64,000 bases of DNA. Origin: Bacteroidota bacterium. Its GTDB lineage: Bacteria > Bacteroidota > Bacteroidia > 2-12-FULL-35-15. The position numbers were made by a program, and so were the translations under genes. Location: NCBI GenBank assembly GCA_947449315.1, contig CANFRC010000013.1, positions 1-64,000 on the forward strand, written 5' to 3'. Shown piece by piece: positions 1 to 8,959 of the stretch. The notes beneath the pieces were generated by a model. That model had not been told where the DNA came from. It ran no database searches and saw only the letters and a program-made list of their open reading frames with translations. Numbering within the stretch: the stretch's first letter is position 1; every line of letters starts with the position of its first letter.

Positions 1-1
1 A

Positions 2-2119
2 ACAGTCGGTTCTGTGAACGTGGCGGATGAGGCCATTGCATTGGCATATCATATTATCAATTTAGCACCAGGAGCAACAGAAACATTTAAATTTGTTGTG
101 ATTCTAGATGATGCATCCGCAACTGCTGCGGTGAATAACTTATTATATTTGAGTTATCCAGGTTCATTAACGGCACCCCCTGCAGTTTGTACGCCATACA
201 GTGATACGGTAAGAACATGTGGAGGACCAGTGCCAATCACCATCAGTGGACCAATTGTTAGTAATTATACATGGACATGGTCCCCTACAACAGGTTTGAC
301 ACCTCCTACTGGGCCTTCTGTTGTTGCTAATCCGGCAGTAACAACCACTTACACGGCAATAGGCACACCAATAAGTGCATGTTTAACACCTATAACCATT
401 CCATTCGTTGTTCAAGTCACCCCTGCTAGTGGTACAAATCCTGTTATAACGCCTGTTGGCCCTGTTTGCGAGTCAACGCCTGCTTTTAATTTGACAGTCG
501 ATTCTACGGGCGGAACTTGGATGGGTCCCGGCATTACAAATACCACGTTAGGCACCTTCGATCCTTTAGCAGCAGGACCTGGAACACATTTAATTACGTA
601 TTATACAAGTGCATGGTGTAACTCTACAGATACGATGAATATCACCGTTCTTGGTTCAGCGAGTGCAACAATTGTTCAACCTGCAGCAGTTTGCGCTGGT
701 TCAGCGGCATTTAATTTGACAGCAGGAGCAACAGGTGGAACATGGTCAGGAACAGGTATTACGAGTGCTTCCGCAGGGACTTTTAATCCTACAACTGCTG
801 GTTCATTTATTGTTAACTATGCAATTGCAGGTACTTGCCCTTCTAGCGATACGGTTGTAGTCACGGTGAATCCTACTTTAAATTCCACTATCACGCAACC
901 TGGTCCAATCTGTGTAACTGCTGCTCCTATTACATTAACAGCCGTTGATCCAGGAGGAGTATGGTCTGGAACAGGAATTACGAGTGCTACTTTAGGAACA
1001 TTTAATCCAACAACTGCTGGAGTTGGTACACATATTATTATGTACACTATTTCCGGTCCTTGTCCTTCAGTTGACACTGTTAACATAAATGTGTCGTCAA
1101 TTTATAATGCAACGATTACGAATGTAAATCCTGTTTGTATTAGTGCAGCTTCCTTCAACATGACTGCAGCAACTCCAGGTGGTAGCTGGACAGGTACGGG
1201 GATAATCAATGCCGCTTCTGGTACTTTCGACCCTGCAACTGCCGGAGCTGGTGTTCATACGATTACATATACAATCTCAGGATTGTGCGGTTCTGTTGAT
1301 ACTACAGTGGTAACAGTCATAGCACTTCCTGTCATATCTATTGTTGCCGATACTACGCAAGGCTGTGAACCAACAACAATTACTTTTACAAGTACTGCTG
1401 ATCAGCCAGGAGGAACCAATGCTTGGGATTTTGGTGTTCTTACATCTTCTAGTGATACTTCAATTCTGGCCAATCCTTCGTATCAATATCAATCTGCAGG
1501 AATATATACTGTTACGTATACCTACACGAATACAATAGGTTGTGTAAGCACATCAGTGAATACAAATTTAATTACGATTCATGCTTTGCCAATTGCGGCA
1601 TTCGTTGCATTGCCACAACCGGTTGATGTATTAAATCCTACCATAAATTTTATTGATCAATCAGTTGGTTCTGTTAATGCTTGGGTATGGTCATTTGGAA
1701 CAGGTGCAGGTTCAATCATTCAAAATCCTTCCTACGATTATCCAGGTATAGGTGTGTTTCCTGTTCAGCTTGCGGTGATGAATATTTATGGTTGTGTTGA
1801 TACTGTTTCAGATTTTGTGACAGTTGATCCTGTCTATCTGTATTATGCGCCTAACGCATTTACACCTAATGGTGATGGAAAGAATGATGTATTCATGATA
1901 AAAGGGGATAATATTGATCCGAATAAATTTGAAATGAGTGTTTTTGACAGATGGGGTGAATGTATTTTTAAAACAAACGATCTGAATATTGGTTGGAATG
2001 GTGCAAAACATAATACTGGCGCCTTAGTTCAGGAAGATGTTTATGTTTACAAGGTCGATTTGAGAGATTGGCAAGGGATACGCCACCAATACATTGGTCA
2101 TGTCACTATTGTAAAATAG
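2..2119 (+). CDS. T9SS type B (gliding motility-associated C-terminal domain) surface protein, 5' end missing
   Basis: The frame is open to the window edge, so the GTG at 14 given by the ORF track is probably internal and the gene starts upstream. The visible part is at least 706 residues. It contains four tandem modules of about 74 residues with a GG-x-W-(S/T)-GTGI...GTF-(N/D)-P core (about residues 150-425). PKD-like stretches follow (WDFG at about 465 and WSFG at about 555), and the protein ends in a type B T9SS sorting domain starting at YAPNAFTPNGDGKNDVF and closing with the typical ...YIGHVTIVK. Such proteins are exported by T9SS and retained at or released from the cell surface, often as adhesins. 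The substrate or partner cannot be read from the sequence. It is followed by a clear intrinsic terminator, so it is the last gene of its transcript. Function beyond surface export is unknown. Confidence 0.85.
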   Translation, partial: TVGSVNVADEAIALAYHIINLAPGATETFKFVVILDDASATAAVNNLLYLSYPGSLTAPPAVCTPYSDTVRTCGGPVPITISGPIVSNYTWTWSPTTGLTPPTGPSVVANPAVTTTYTAIGTPISACLTPITIPFVVQVTPASGTNPVITPVGPVCESTPAFNLTVDSTGGTWMGPGITNTTLGTFDPLAAGPGTHLITYYTSAWCNSTDTMNITVLGSASATIVQPAAVCAGSAAFNLTAGATGGTWSGTGITSASAGTFNPTTAGSFIVNYAIAGTCPSSDTVVVTVNPTLNSTITQPGPICVTAAPITLTAVDPGGVWSGTGITSATLGTFNPTTAGVGTHIIMYTISGPCPSVDTVNINVSSIYNATITNVNPVCISAASFNMTAATPGGSWTGTGIINAASGTFDPATAGAGVHTITYTISGLCGSVDTTVVTVIALPVISIVADTTQGCEPTTITFTSTADQPGGTNAWDFGVLTSSSDTSILANPSYQYQSAGIYTVTYTYTNTIGCVSTSVNTNLITIHALPIAAFVALPQPVDVLNPTINFIDQSVGSVNAWVWSFGTGAGSIIQNPSYDYPGIGVFPVQLAVMNIYGCVDTVSDFVTVDPVYLYYAPNAFTPNGDGKNDVFMIKGDNIDPNKFEMSVFDRWGECIFKTNDLNIGWNGAKHNTGALVQEDVYVYKVDLRDWQGIRHQYIGHVTIVK
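430..1325 (+). repeat. Four in-gene tandem modules of about 222 bp
   Basis: Four successive protein modules, with GGTW/GGVW/GGSW cores near nt 508, 732, 954 and 1179, recur every 220-225 bp. The units are diverged at DNA level but keep the GxWxGxGI..GTF.P.TAG pattern. This is a protein-level repeat, typical of Bacteroidota surface proteins, and not a mobile element. Confidence 0.8.
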
Positions 2120-2141
2120 AATTTAGTATAGAAAAGCTTTT

Positions 2142-2177
2142 AACCTCTGCGGCAAAAATCGCAGAGGTTTTTCTTTT
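2142..2177 (+). terminator. Intrinsic terminator after the type B T9SS gene
   Basis: A perfect 10-bp stem (AACCTCTGCG / CGCAGAGGTT) with an 8-nt loop is followed by a T-rich run, starting 22 bp after the stop codon. Confidence 0.85.
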
Positions 2178-2268
2178 TAGTCCATTTCCAACAATAAATT
2201 TGATTTATTATATTTACAGAAATTACATTCATGACATATCAGGCGATATGTAAAAAAAATATTATACC

Positions 2269-3558
2269 ATGAAATATTCAAGCATCGATAAAAATTTATT
2301 CATTGAAAATAGAAAACGTTTTGCAGCCAGCTTAAAACCTAACTCCATTGCTCTATTTACTAGTAACGATATTCTTCCTACTAATGCGGATGGCTCAATA
2401 GGGTTTGTTCAGAATTCCGATCTGTTTTATCTAAGCGGAGTTGATCAGGAAGACACTATTTTATTGATTTATCCAGATGCTGTAACAGGGGCTCACAAAG
2501 AAGTTCTGTTTGTGAAAGAGACAAGTGAGCTTATCGCAATTTGGGAGGGTGCAAAATTGAATAAAGAACAAGCAACGGCAACTTCAGGCATTAAAAATAT
2601 TATGTGGGTAAATGGGTTCGATGCTTTTTTGAAGTCGGTGATCTTCCAGGCCGAAACTATTTATTTGAACAGCAATGAGCATACGCGCAGATATATTGAT
2701 ACGGAAACAGCAGAGATGCGTTTCAACAAAAATATCATGGCAAAATTTCCTTTGCATAAAATAGATCGCTCCGCACCGATCATGCATAAACTAAGAGCGA
2801 TCAAATCGAAATTTGAAGTTGATCTTATTCAACAGGCATGTAATATTACTGAAAAAGGGTTACGAAGATTATTAGGTTTTGTGAAGCCGGGTGTGATGGA
2901 ATATCAAATAGAAGCAGAATTGGTTCATGAGTTTATTTCTAATCGTTCTCGTGGATTCGCGTATGGTCCAATTATCGCTTCTGGCGGAAATGCATGTGTT
3001 TTGCATTATGTAGAGAACAATAAAGAATGCAAAGCAGGAGATGTTATTTTATTAGATGTAGCTGCTGAATATGGAAATTATGCCAGCGACCTGACGCGTT
3101 GTTTACCGGTAAGTGGAAAATTCACAGATCGTCAGAAGCAAGTATACAACGCAGTTTTAAGGGTTATGAAAGCAGCGACTGCAATGTTGGTTGTTGGAAA
3201 TAATATTCCTGATTATCACAAAGCTGTGGGCTTATTGATGGAAAAAGAATTGGTTGATTTGGGTTTAATCACGATGGAAGACATAAAAAATCAAAATCCT
3301 GATTGGCCAGCGTATAAAAAATATTTTATGCACGGCACTTCTCATTTTCTTGGGTTGGATGTTCATGATGTCGGAGATTTCAATCGCAAACTCGAAGCAG
3401 GAATGGTGTTTACCTGTGAGCCAGGAATTTATATTCCGCAGGAAAATTTAGGTATTCGTTTGGAGAATGATATTCTCGTTACTGCAAATGGACCTGATGA
3501 TCTCATGAAAAATATTCCATTAGAAGCCGATGAAATTGAAGCATTGATGGCAAAATAA
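2269..3558 (+). CDS. pepP: Xaa-Pro aminopeptidase (aminopeptidase P, M24B)
   Basis: This 429-residue cytosolic metallopeptidase releases N-terminal residues preceding proline. The N-terminal creatinase-like/AMP_N domain covers about residues 5-150 (QNSDLFYLSGV) and the pita-bread M24 catalytic domain about 175-420. The five metal ligands are in place: D263 and D274 (LLDVAAEYGNYASDLTR), H359 in HGTSHFLGLDVHDVG, E384 in CEPGIYIP and E399 in RLENDILV. The ATG start fits the usual family length. The alpha/beta hydrolase gene follows 24 bp downstream on the same strand, so the two are probably co-transcribed. Confidence 0.95.
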   Translation: MKYSSIDKNLFIENRKRFAASLKPNSIALFTSNDILPTNADGSIGFVQNSDLFYLSGVDQEDTILLIYPDAVTGAHKEVLFVKETSELIAIWEGAKLNKEQATATSGIKNIMWVNGFDAFLKSVIFQAETIYLNSNEHTRRYIDTETAEMRFNKNIMAKFPLHKIDRSAPIMHKLRAIKSKFEVDLIQQACNITEKGLRRLLGFVKPGVMEYQIEAELVHEFISNRSRGFAYGPIIASGGNACVLHYVENNKECKAGDVILLDVAAEYGNYASDLTRCLPVSGKFTDRQKQVYNAVLRVMKAATAMLVVGNNIPDYHKAVGLLMEKELVDLGLITMEDIKNQNPDWPAYKKYFMHGTSHFLGLDVHDVGDFNRKLEAGMVFTCEPGIYIPQENLGIRLENDILVTANGPDDLMKNIPLEADEIEALMAK

Positions 3559-3582
3559 TTTGCTGAATAGCACATCAAAATA

Positions 3583-4383
3583 ATGGTTGCTGAATTTAAA
3601 AAATCAAAAATTCATTATACAGATTCTGGCAAAGGTCGAGTGATCGTTTTGCTGCACGGCTTCTTGGGCTCTCTAGAAGTATGGAGTGAATTATGTAAAA
3701 AGCTTTCAAAAAGATTTCGCGTCATTGCAATTGACCTTCCTGGTCATGGGGAAACCCCGTCTATTGGATATTATCATAGTATGGAGCTGTTGGCCCAATC
3801 AGTAAAAGCGGTATTGGATAAAGCGGGCGTGAGGCGTTATGTCATTGTGGGTCATTCAATGGGCGGATACGCAGCGTTAGCTTTTGCAGAATTATATCCT
3901 GATAATGTCAGCGGACTTTGTCTGTTTAATTCAACATCCTATGCTGATTCTGAAGAAAAGAAAAAGGAACGCGAAAAAGTAATACGATTAGTTAAAAAAG
4001 AACATAAACATTATGTAGCAGAGGTAGTGACATCCTTATTTGCTTCTGAGAATATTAGTAAGATACCAAATGAATTAGAAAAAGTAAAACGGATTGCTTC
4101 TCTAGTTTCAAAACAGTCTATTATTAATAGTTTAGAAGGAATGAAAGAACGAAAGAGTCGAGACCTAATCCTAAAGTTTGCGGAATTTCCAGTTCTATTT
4201 ATTGTAGGAAAAAAGGACAGTGTCATAAACTATGAAACAATGTATGCTCAAATGGGCTTGTGTAAATATCCTTCCATATTAATGTTGGAAAATTGCGGAC
4301 ATATGGGATTCTATGAAGCTCCGAAAGAAACTGCGAAAGAGCTATTGTTATTTGCGGATAGAAGTTTCAGAAAAACATATTAG
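3583..4383 (+). CDS. Alpha/beta-fold hydrolase
   Basis: This 266-residue protein has an alpha/beta hydrolase fold. It shows the oxyanion loop HGFLGS (about residue 25), the nucleophile elbow GHSMGG (about residue 91), an acid in the GKKDSVI segment (about 212) and the catalytic His in CGHMGFYEAP (about 240). There is no signal peptide. It follows pepP by 24 bp. The size and motifs fit small esterases or the MenH/BioH-like group, but nothing in the sequence fixes the substrate, so only the family is assigned. Confidence 0.85.
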   Translation: MVAEFKKSKIHYTDSGKGRVIVLLHGFLGSLEVWSELCKKLSKRFRVIAIDLPGHGETPSIGYYHSMELLAQSVKAVLDKAGVRRYVIVGHSMGGYAALAFAELYPDNVSGLCLFNSTSYADSEEKKKEREKVIRLVKKEHKHYVAEVVTSLFASENISKIPNELEKVKRIASLVSKQSIINSLEGMKERKSRDLILKFAEFPVLFIVGKKDSVINYETMYAQMGLCKYPSILMLENCGHMGFYEAPKETAKELLLFADRSFRKTY

Positions 4384-4703
4384 TTTTTTTGAAAGCAACT
4401 TTACCTCACTTCATCACCATCAATTATACTGCGCGGAAGAGCAAGTAAAATACTATTAAGAATTGATGGCTGCTCTTGTTGTATTTAATCAAATTCTTTC
4501 GAAAGGGCGCATTGGAATAGCTTGATTTTAGATCACGGTCAGATAGTAAGATTAAATGTGTTGCTTTCTGAGTATTCGTTGAACAATCGATTGAAAAGGA
4601 TCAAATAATTTCTTGCTTCGTTTATAAAAAGTAAAAGCGACACCTGCTCTCAAAGGTGCCGCTTTCGGGTTTAACCAAACTAAACTAAACAAACTAATTA
4701 CTC
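4384..4703. other. Gene-free stretch after the alpha/beta hydrolase
   Basis: No ORF with coding character was seen on either strand in this 320-bp stretch. Apart from the minus-strand hairpin near 4634-4665 (listed separately) there is nothing recognisable. It is A/T-rich with no obvious repeat. Confidence 0.5.
4634..4665 (-). terminator. Probable intrinsic terminator for a minus-strand short transcript
   Basis: Arms AAAGCG(A)CACCT and AGGTG(C)CGCTTT form an 11-bp stem with one mismatch. Read on the minus strand the stem is followed by a T-rich tract (TTTTACTTTTTATA). The only candidate gene it could terminate is the short minus-strand ORF ending at 4704. Confidence 0.6.
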
Positions 4704-4874
4704 TTAAATCGCATTATAAATACTGTAAAAAATTATAAATACTGTTGCTATTGCTAGCAAAATGGTTACAGTTCCTATACCATCTTGGTGGTAGTTTTGA
4801 CTGTTTCTGATTGATGTTTTTCTGTTCATGGCGATTGAATTTAAAATGTTAAAATCGTGTAGTGTTGTTGCCAT
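4704..4874 (-). CDS. Possible small single-span membrane protein (56 aa, below ORF-track cutoff)
   Basis: A short minus-strand ORF starts at ATG 4874 (56 residues) or at the in-frame ATG 4829 (41 residues, MNRKTSIRNSQNYHQDGIG...). After a polar, basic N-terminus the C-terminal half is one strongly hydrophobic segment (TVTILLAIATVFIIFYSIY), as expected of a single transmembrane helix with the basic side inside. An intrinsic terminator on the same strand lies about 40 bp downstream. No clear TAnnTTTG box is seen upstream and I recognise no family. It could be a chance ORF; the TM pattern and terminator are the only support. Confidence 0.4.
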   Translation of the reverse strand: MATTLHDFNILNSIAMNRKTSIRNSQNYHQDGIGTVTILLAIATVFIIFYSIYNAI

Positions 4875-5164
4875 CGTGTAAATATTTAATTCAATAATAA
4901 TATCTATTTCCAGTGCTGGAGTGTTTTTATTTTTTAGAGTTGAGGTGCGGGTGGTTTGCCAACTAATTTAAACAACATCCCCATGTGCCAATTAATTTTT
5001 TTACAAACCTCCCAGCACCTTCTCTTAGTCTTAATTTATTTAGAATCAGTAATTGAATGAACTTCTGCTCAATAGTACGCTGTTAATTACAGAAAGTATA
5101 CCCATAATGAGTAAATGGCAGGTTCAATTATTTAACGGTAGGAATTAAAATTTAAGCGGTGAGA

Positions 5165-5914
5165 CTATAAATGGGATAATTTTTCAAGAAAGTCGGTTTT
5201 ATTTCTTCTGGATACCTCCACCTGAGAATCATCGGCCATTACAACATATCCCCCTTCTCCTTTTATGTACTTTTTTACATGTTCCAGATTGATAAGATGG
5301 GATCGATGAATCCTGAAAAAGTTGTCTTCAGCAAACATGTGTTCGTATTCACCCAATGTTCGTGAAGCAATGATTTTTTTGCCGTTGGTGAGTATAAAAA
5401 ATGTATAGTTGCCATCTGAGTCGCAGCGAATAATATCGGAGAGCTGGATGAATATTAATCCGTCACCATCAGGAATTCCAACTTTTTTTAGTTTATTTTC
5501 AGGTCGTATATTGGATAGGAGGGTCTTGAATTGTTTGTCAAGAGATTTCTTCTGGCCGATGTGTTCTTCAAATCGTTTAACAGCTTGTACTAATTCTTCG
5601 GGGTCAATAGGTTTTAAAATATAATCTACAGCACTGAATTTGATTGCTTTTATTGCATAATGGTCGTAGGCGGTTGTAAATATGATATTAAAATTGATCT
5701 CTTTAAATTTTTCAAGAAGGTCAAATGCATTTCCGTTAGGCATTTCAATGTCTAAAAAAACCAGATCGGGTTCTTTGTTTGTTATGGCTTCAAATGCAGT
5801 TGCGATAGAGTCAACTTTTGCAACAACTTCAACTTGTTTACATTTTTTTTCCAACATTTTAGACAATGATTCCCGCGCTCCTAATTCATCATCTACAATT
5901 ATTGCTTTTATCAT
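5165..5914 (-). CDS. LytTR-family response regulator
   Basis: This 249-residue DNA-binding regulator has an N-terminal receiver domain (residues 1-120) with the acidic pair D8/D9, phosphoacceptor D55 in FLDIEMPNG, T80 and K101 (YILKPID). A LytTR DNA-binding domain follows at about residues 145-245 (DIIRCDSDGNYTFFIL, RIHRSHLINLEHV). It is encoded 29 bp downstream of the large sensor kinase and is its obvious cognate partner. LytTR regulators act as dimers on direct repeats upstream of target promoters. The targets here cannot be inferred. Confidence 0.95.
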   Translation of the reverse strand: MIKAIIVDDELGARESLSKMLEKKCKQVEVVAKVDSIATAFEAITNKEPDLVFLDIEMPNGNAFDLLEKFKEINFNIIFTTAYDHYAIKAIKFSAVDYILKPIDPEELVQAVKRFEEHIGQKKSLDKQFKTLLSNIRPENKLKKVGIPDGDGLIFIQLSDIIRCDSDGNYTFFILTNGKKIIASRTLGEYEHMFAEDNFFRIHRSHLINLEHVKKYIKGEGGYVVMADDSQVEVSRRNKTDFLEKLSHL

Positions 5915-5943
5915 TTTCTATTTGAATTTATACGAATATACAA

Positions 5944-8916
5944 TTAGTTTTCATTTGCCTCGAATGGAATTATCAATTTTATTTTTGTGCCTGATGCTTG
6001 CCCATTTTCAAAAAGGTCGATTATTTCGGCATGAATATTACTGTTTAAACTAGAGTTTAAAATATCTAATCGTTCTTTGGTAATACTCATCCCCATCGAT
6101 TTATGTTGTTGTACTCTGTTCTTTTTGAACTCCATTGATTTTTCACGACCTATTCCATTGTCTTCTATTTTACACAAAATTGTATCGCCTTGTTTTTGAA
6201 TGAAAATAAAAATTTTTCCATTACCTTGTTTTGGCAATAAACCATGTAAAATAGCATTTTCTACATATGGTTGTATTAACATGGATGGAATCCGGTCGTA
6301 GGTTTGATCAATTTCAAGATCTACATATATTTTGTATTCAAATTTTTTATCAAACCTCATTACTTCTAATTCCAAATATAACTCGAGTGCTTTTATTTCC
6401 TCCTCAACAGGAATCATTTGCAGTTTGGAGTTGTCCATAATTCTGCGCATTAATTTCGCAAATTTTGAAAGATATTTTAACGCAGAATCTGTGTCGTTAT
6501 TCGAAATATAATGTTGAATCGAACTCAATGTATTAAATATAAAATGAGGATTCATTTGAGCACGCAATGCTTGCGACTCTATATTTGCAATTTTTTTATT
6601 TAATTCCGTTTTACTCTTTTCACGATTTTGGATTCTTCTGATTCGTAAACGGATTGAAAATAATAAAGCCAAAATGAAGATAATTGTTATCGACAAAAGG
6701 AAAAACCATGTTCTCCAGAATGGCTGATCAATAATGAATGTAAAGGTTGCGGGGGTTCTGTTCCAAACGCCTTCGTTGTTAGAGCTTTTAACTTTAAAGG
6801 TATAGGTCCCTGGAGGTAAATTGGAGTACATTGCTAATCGGTCTTTCGACTCTGGTGACCATTTTTTTTCAAATCCTTCTAAGAGGTAGGAGTAATTTAC
6901 TTTTTCGGGATTCGTTAAGCATATACCGGAGAAATTAAATGTGATGTTATTATCATCATAGGCTAAGTGCGTTTTGTTCTTTAAAACAGTATCCTTGTAA
7001 TACAATTGAAAGTTGGTAATACTTATTTTTGATTCATAAGTGTTTTCAATGTATTCTTTTGGATCGTATTTTATAAGTCCATAAACTGTACCAAACCAAA
7101 TTGCACTGTCTGCATCTACGAAAGATCCATTTCCGTTACATTCCACTCCGGAAAAACCTTCTTGCTTTCCGAATTGAATAATATTTTTTTTCTTATTTTT
7201 TTTGTATTGTTCAAGATCAATTTTATTCAATCCTTGATTGGTGCCAACCCAGATTTCATTTTGTGAGTTGCCGAATGAGAGGGAGTATATTAAATCAGAA
7301 CTCATGCCGTCATTTTCATTAAAGTTCACGGGTTTTTTATCAAGTGCATTCGGATTCAACATCCATAATCCACTGAGTGATCCAAAAAATAAATTTCCTT
7401 CAGAGTCGACCAGTGATGCTAAATAGGAATCGTTTGTTAATCCTAATTGTCTGGAGCACTCTACAAATTCCCTTCCGTCGTATTTTATTAAACCTCCTAG
7501 ATAGGTTCCGATCCAAAGGGTTCCGTTTTTATCTTCAACAAATGTCCATACTTCAGCATTTTCTGAAAGACTATTTATTTTATATTGTATAAATTTTAAA
7601 CCATCGTACTTAAATATTTTGTTGTGACTTCCAAGCCATAAATTATTTTTCGAATCTTTGTAAATACAATTAATATTGCTTTTCCATACTTCAGAGGCGT
7701 CTTCTCCTTTAATAAATTTTTTTCTGTCATAAATTGTTAAACCTTGATCCGTCCCTAACCAAAGAACTCCGGGGCTATATTCAAATATTTTATTTACTCC
7801 ATTTGCATTTAGACCATTATTTTTATCATACTGAATAAATTTATTTTTTTCATATTTAAACAATCCTCCTCCTTGAGAACCTACCCAAAGTGTTTTTTTT
7901 GAATCGCGTAAAATGCCGAAAATAAAATTATTTGTTAACCCATCTTGTATCCCATATGTTATGAAAGGGTTTCCGCGATATTTGAATAATCCGGAATAGG
8001 TTCCAATCCAAAGGTTGTGTTCAAAATCTTCGTATAGACTATTTACTAAATTGCTATTTTGATCCCTTTTTATGGAATAAGTGGTGAATTGCCCATTTAA
8101 AAATCTTACAAGTCCTTTGTTAGTCCCTATCCAAATAGTGTTTTTGTAATCGGTTAGAATTGTTTTTGCATTTCTGTCCGGTAAACCATCTTTTTCAGTA
8201 AAACAGGTTAAGGTGTTATTACTTAATTTACATATTCCATTCGAGGTAGCAATCCAAATATTGTTTTCTTTGTCTTGTGTGATTCCGTTTATTGATGCGA
8301 AATATATTCCAAAATTGTCGTGGAACGAGGAGAATTCTTTTCCATCAAATTTGCTGAGCCCATTAGTTGTGCCAATCCAGATGTTTCCTGAACGGTCCTG
8401 AAAAAGACATTTAATTTCGTTACAAATTAATCCTTCTTTTATGCTGTAATTAATGAAGGTGCCATCTGATAGTTTGCTTATCCCTTTGTTAGTACCGAAC
8501 CATATGTTTCCTTTATTATCTTTTAATGAGCAGGAAATTAAATTGCTGATCAGGCCGTTTTTTTCTACCGTGTATCCTGAAAAATTTTTCCCGTCAAATT
8601 TATTTATTCCGCTGATGGTTCCTATCCATAGATTACCAATATTATCTTCATTGATGCAGCTGACGAAATGGTTTAGCAGTCCTTCTTTAGGAGAATAGTT
8701 TGTGAAGGAATTTCCATCAAATTTACTGAGCCCACCATAACCACCACTCCATAAATTACCTTTACTATCTTGAAAAATTGTAGAAACATCAATGAATGGT
8801 AATCCGTCTTCAACAGAATAATTTCGAAAAAAATAGGATTGCGCATTGCAATTGAAAGTGAGCAATTGCACTATTAAAATACAAAAAGGCAGGAAAACTA
8901 TTTTTGCTTTACGCAT
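5944..8916 (-). CDS. Two-component sensor histidine kinase with double beta-propeller, Y_Y_Y and LytS-type kinase domains
   Basis: The ORF track starts at a TTG (8943) that lies inside a -7 promoter box, so the ATG at 8916 (MRKAKIVFL...) is preferred, giving 990 residues. A signal sequence ends around NCNAQ. About fourteen Reg_prop blades with the signature W-(I/L)-G-T..GL.K(F/Y) span about residues 25-640 and would form two seven-bladed periplasmic propellers. A Y_Y_Y domain (about 650-730), one TM helix (about 737-757), a short coiled linker, a His_kinase (LytS-like) motif QMNPHFIFNTLSSIQ with phospho-acceptor His near residue 791, and a C-terminal HATPase (VENAILHG, DNGIGR) follow. This is the non-hybrid version of the SusR/HTCS layout, paired with a separate LytTR regulator. 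The ligand is unknown. Confidence 0.93.
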   Translation of the reverse strand: MRKAKIVFLPFCILIVQLLTFNCNAQSYFFRNYSVEDGLPFIDVSTIFQDSKGNLWSGGYGGLSKFDGNSFTNYSPKEGLLNHFVSCINEDNIGNLWIGTISGINKFDGKNFSGYTVEKNGLISNLISCSLKDNKGNIWFGTNKGISKLSDGTFINYSIKEGLICNEIKCLFQDRSGNIWIGTTNGLSKFDGKEFSSFHDNFGIYFASINGITQDKENNIWIATSNGICKLSNNTLTCFTEKDGLPDRNAKTILTDYKNTIWIGTNKGLVRFLNGQFTTYSIKRDQNSNLVNSLYEDFEHNLWIGTYSGLFKYRGNPFITYGIQDGLTNNFIFGILRDSKKTLWVGSQGGGLFKYEKNKFIQYDKNNGLNANGVNKIFEYSPGVLWLGTDQGLTIYDRKKFIKGEDASEVWKSNINCIYKDSKNNLWLGSHNKIFKYDGLKFIQYKINSLSENAEVWTFVEDKNGTLWIGTYLGGLIKYDGREFVECSRQLGLTNDSYLASLVDSEGNLFFGSLSGLWMLNPNALDKKPVNFNENDGMSSDLIYSLSFGNSQNEIWVGTNQGLNKIDLEQYKKNKKKNIIQFGKQEGFSGVECNGNGSFVDADSAIWFGTVYGLIKYDPKEYIENTYESKISITNFQLYYKDTVLKNKTHLAYDDNNITFNFSGICLTNPEKVNYSYLLEGFEKKWSPESKDRLAMYSNLPPGTYTFKVKSSNNEGVWNRTPATFTFIIDQPFWRTWFFLLSITIIFILALLFSIRLRIRRIQNREKSKTELNKKIANIESQALRAQMNPHFIFNTLSSIQHYISNNDTDSALKYLSKFAKLMRRIMDNSKLQMIPVEEEIKALELYLELEVMRFDKKFEYKIYVDLEIDQTYDRIPSMLIQPYVENAILHGLLPKQGNGKIFIFIQKQGDTILCKIEDNGIGREKSMEFKKNRVQQHKSMGMSITKERLDILNSSLNSNIHAEIIDLFENGQASGTKIKLIIPFEANEN

Positions 8917-8940
8917 TCTAATTTGATTGATTGATTCCTT

Positions 8941-8948
8941 CAAATATA
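8941..8948 (-). promoter_or_regulatory. -7 box TATATTTG for the sensor kinase operon
   Basis: TATATTTG matches the Bacteroidota TAnnTTTG consensus. A TTG lies 20 nt upstream, over the end of thiL. The box ends 24 nt before the preferred ATG at 8916. It overlaps the TTG start chosen by the ORF track, which argues against that start. Confidence 0.6.
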
Positions 8949-8959
8949 GAACTAATAGA

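Noticed and set aside
817-1086. 89-codon minus-strand ORF inside the first gene
   Set aside because: Antisense shadow of the repeat modules; composition follows the complementary frame of the Thr/Gly-rich coding strand.
2068-2253. 61-codon plus-strand ORF after the first gene
   Set aside because: It overlaps the end of the type B gene in another frame and runs through the intrinsic terminator; no motif or signal.
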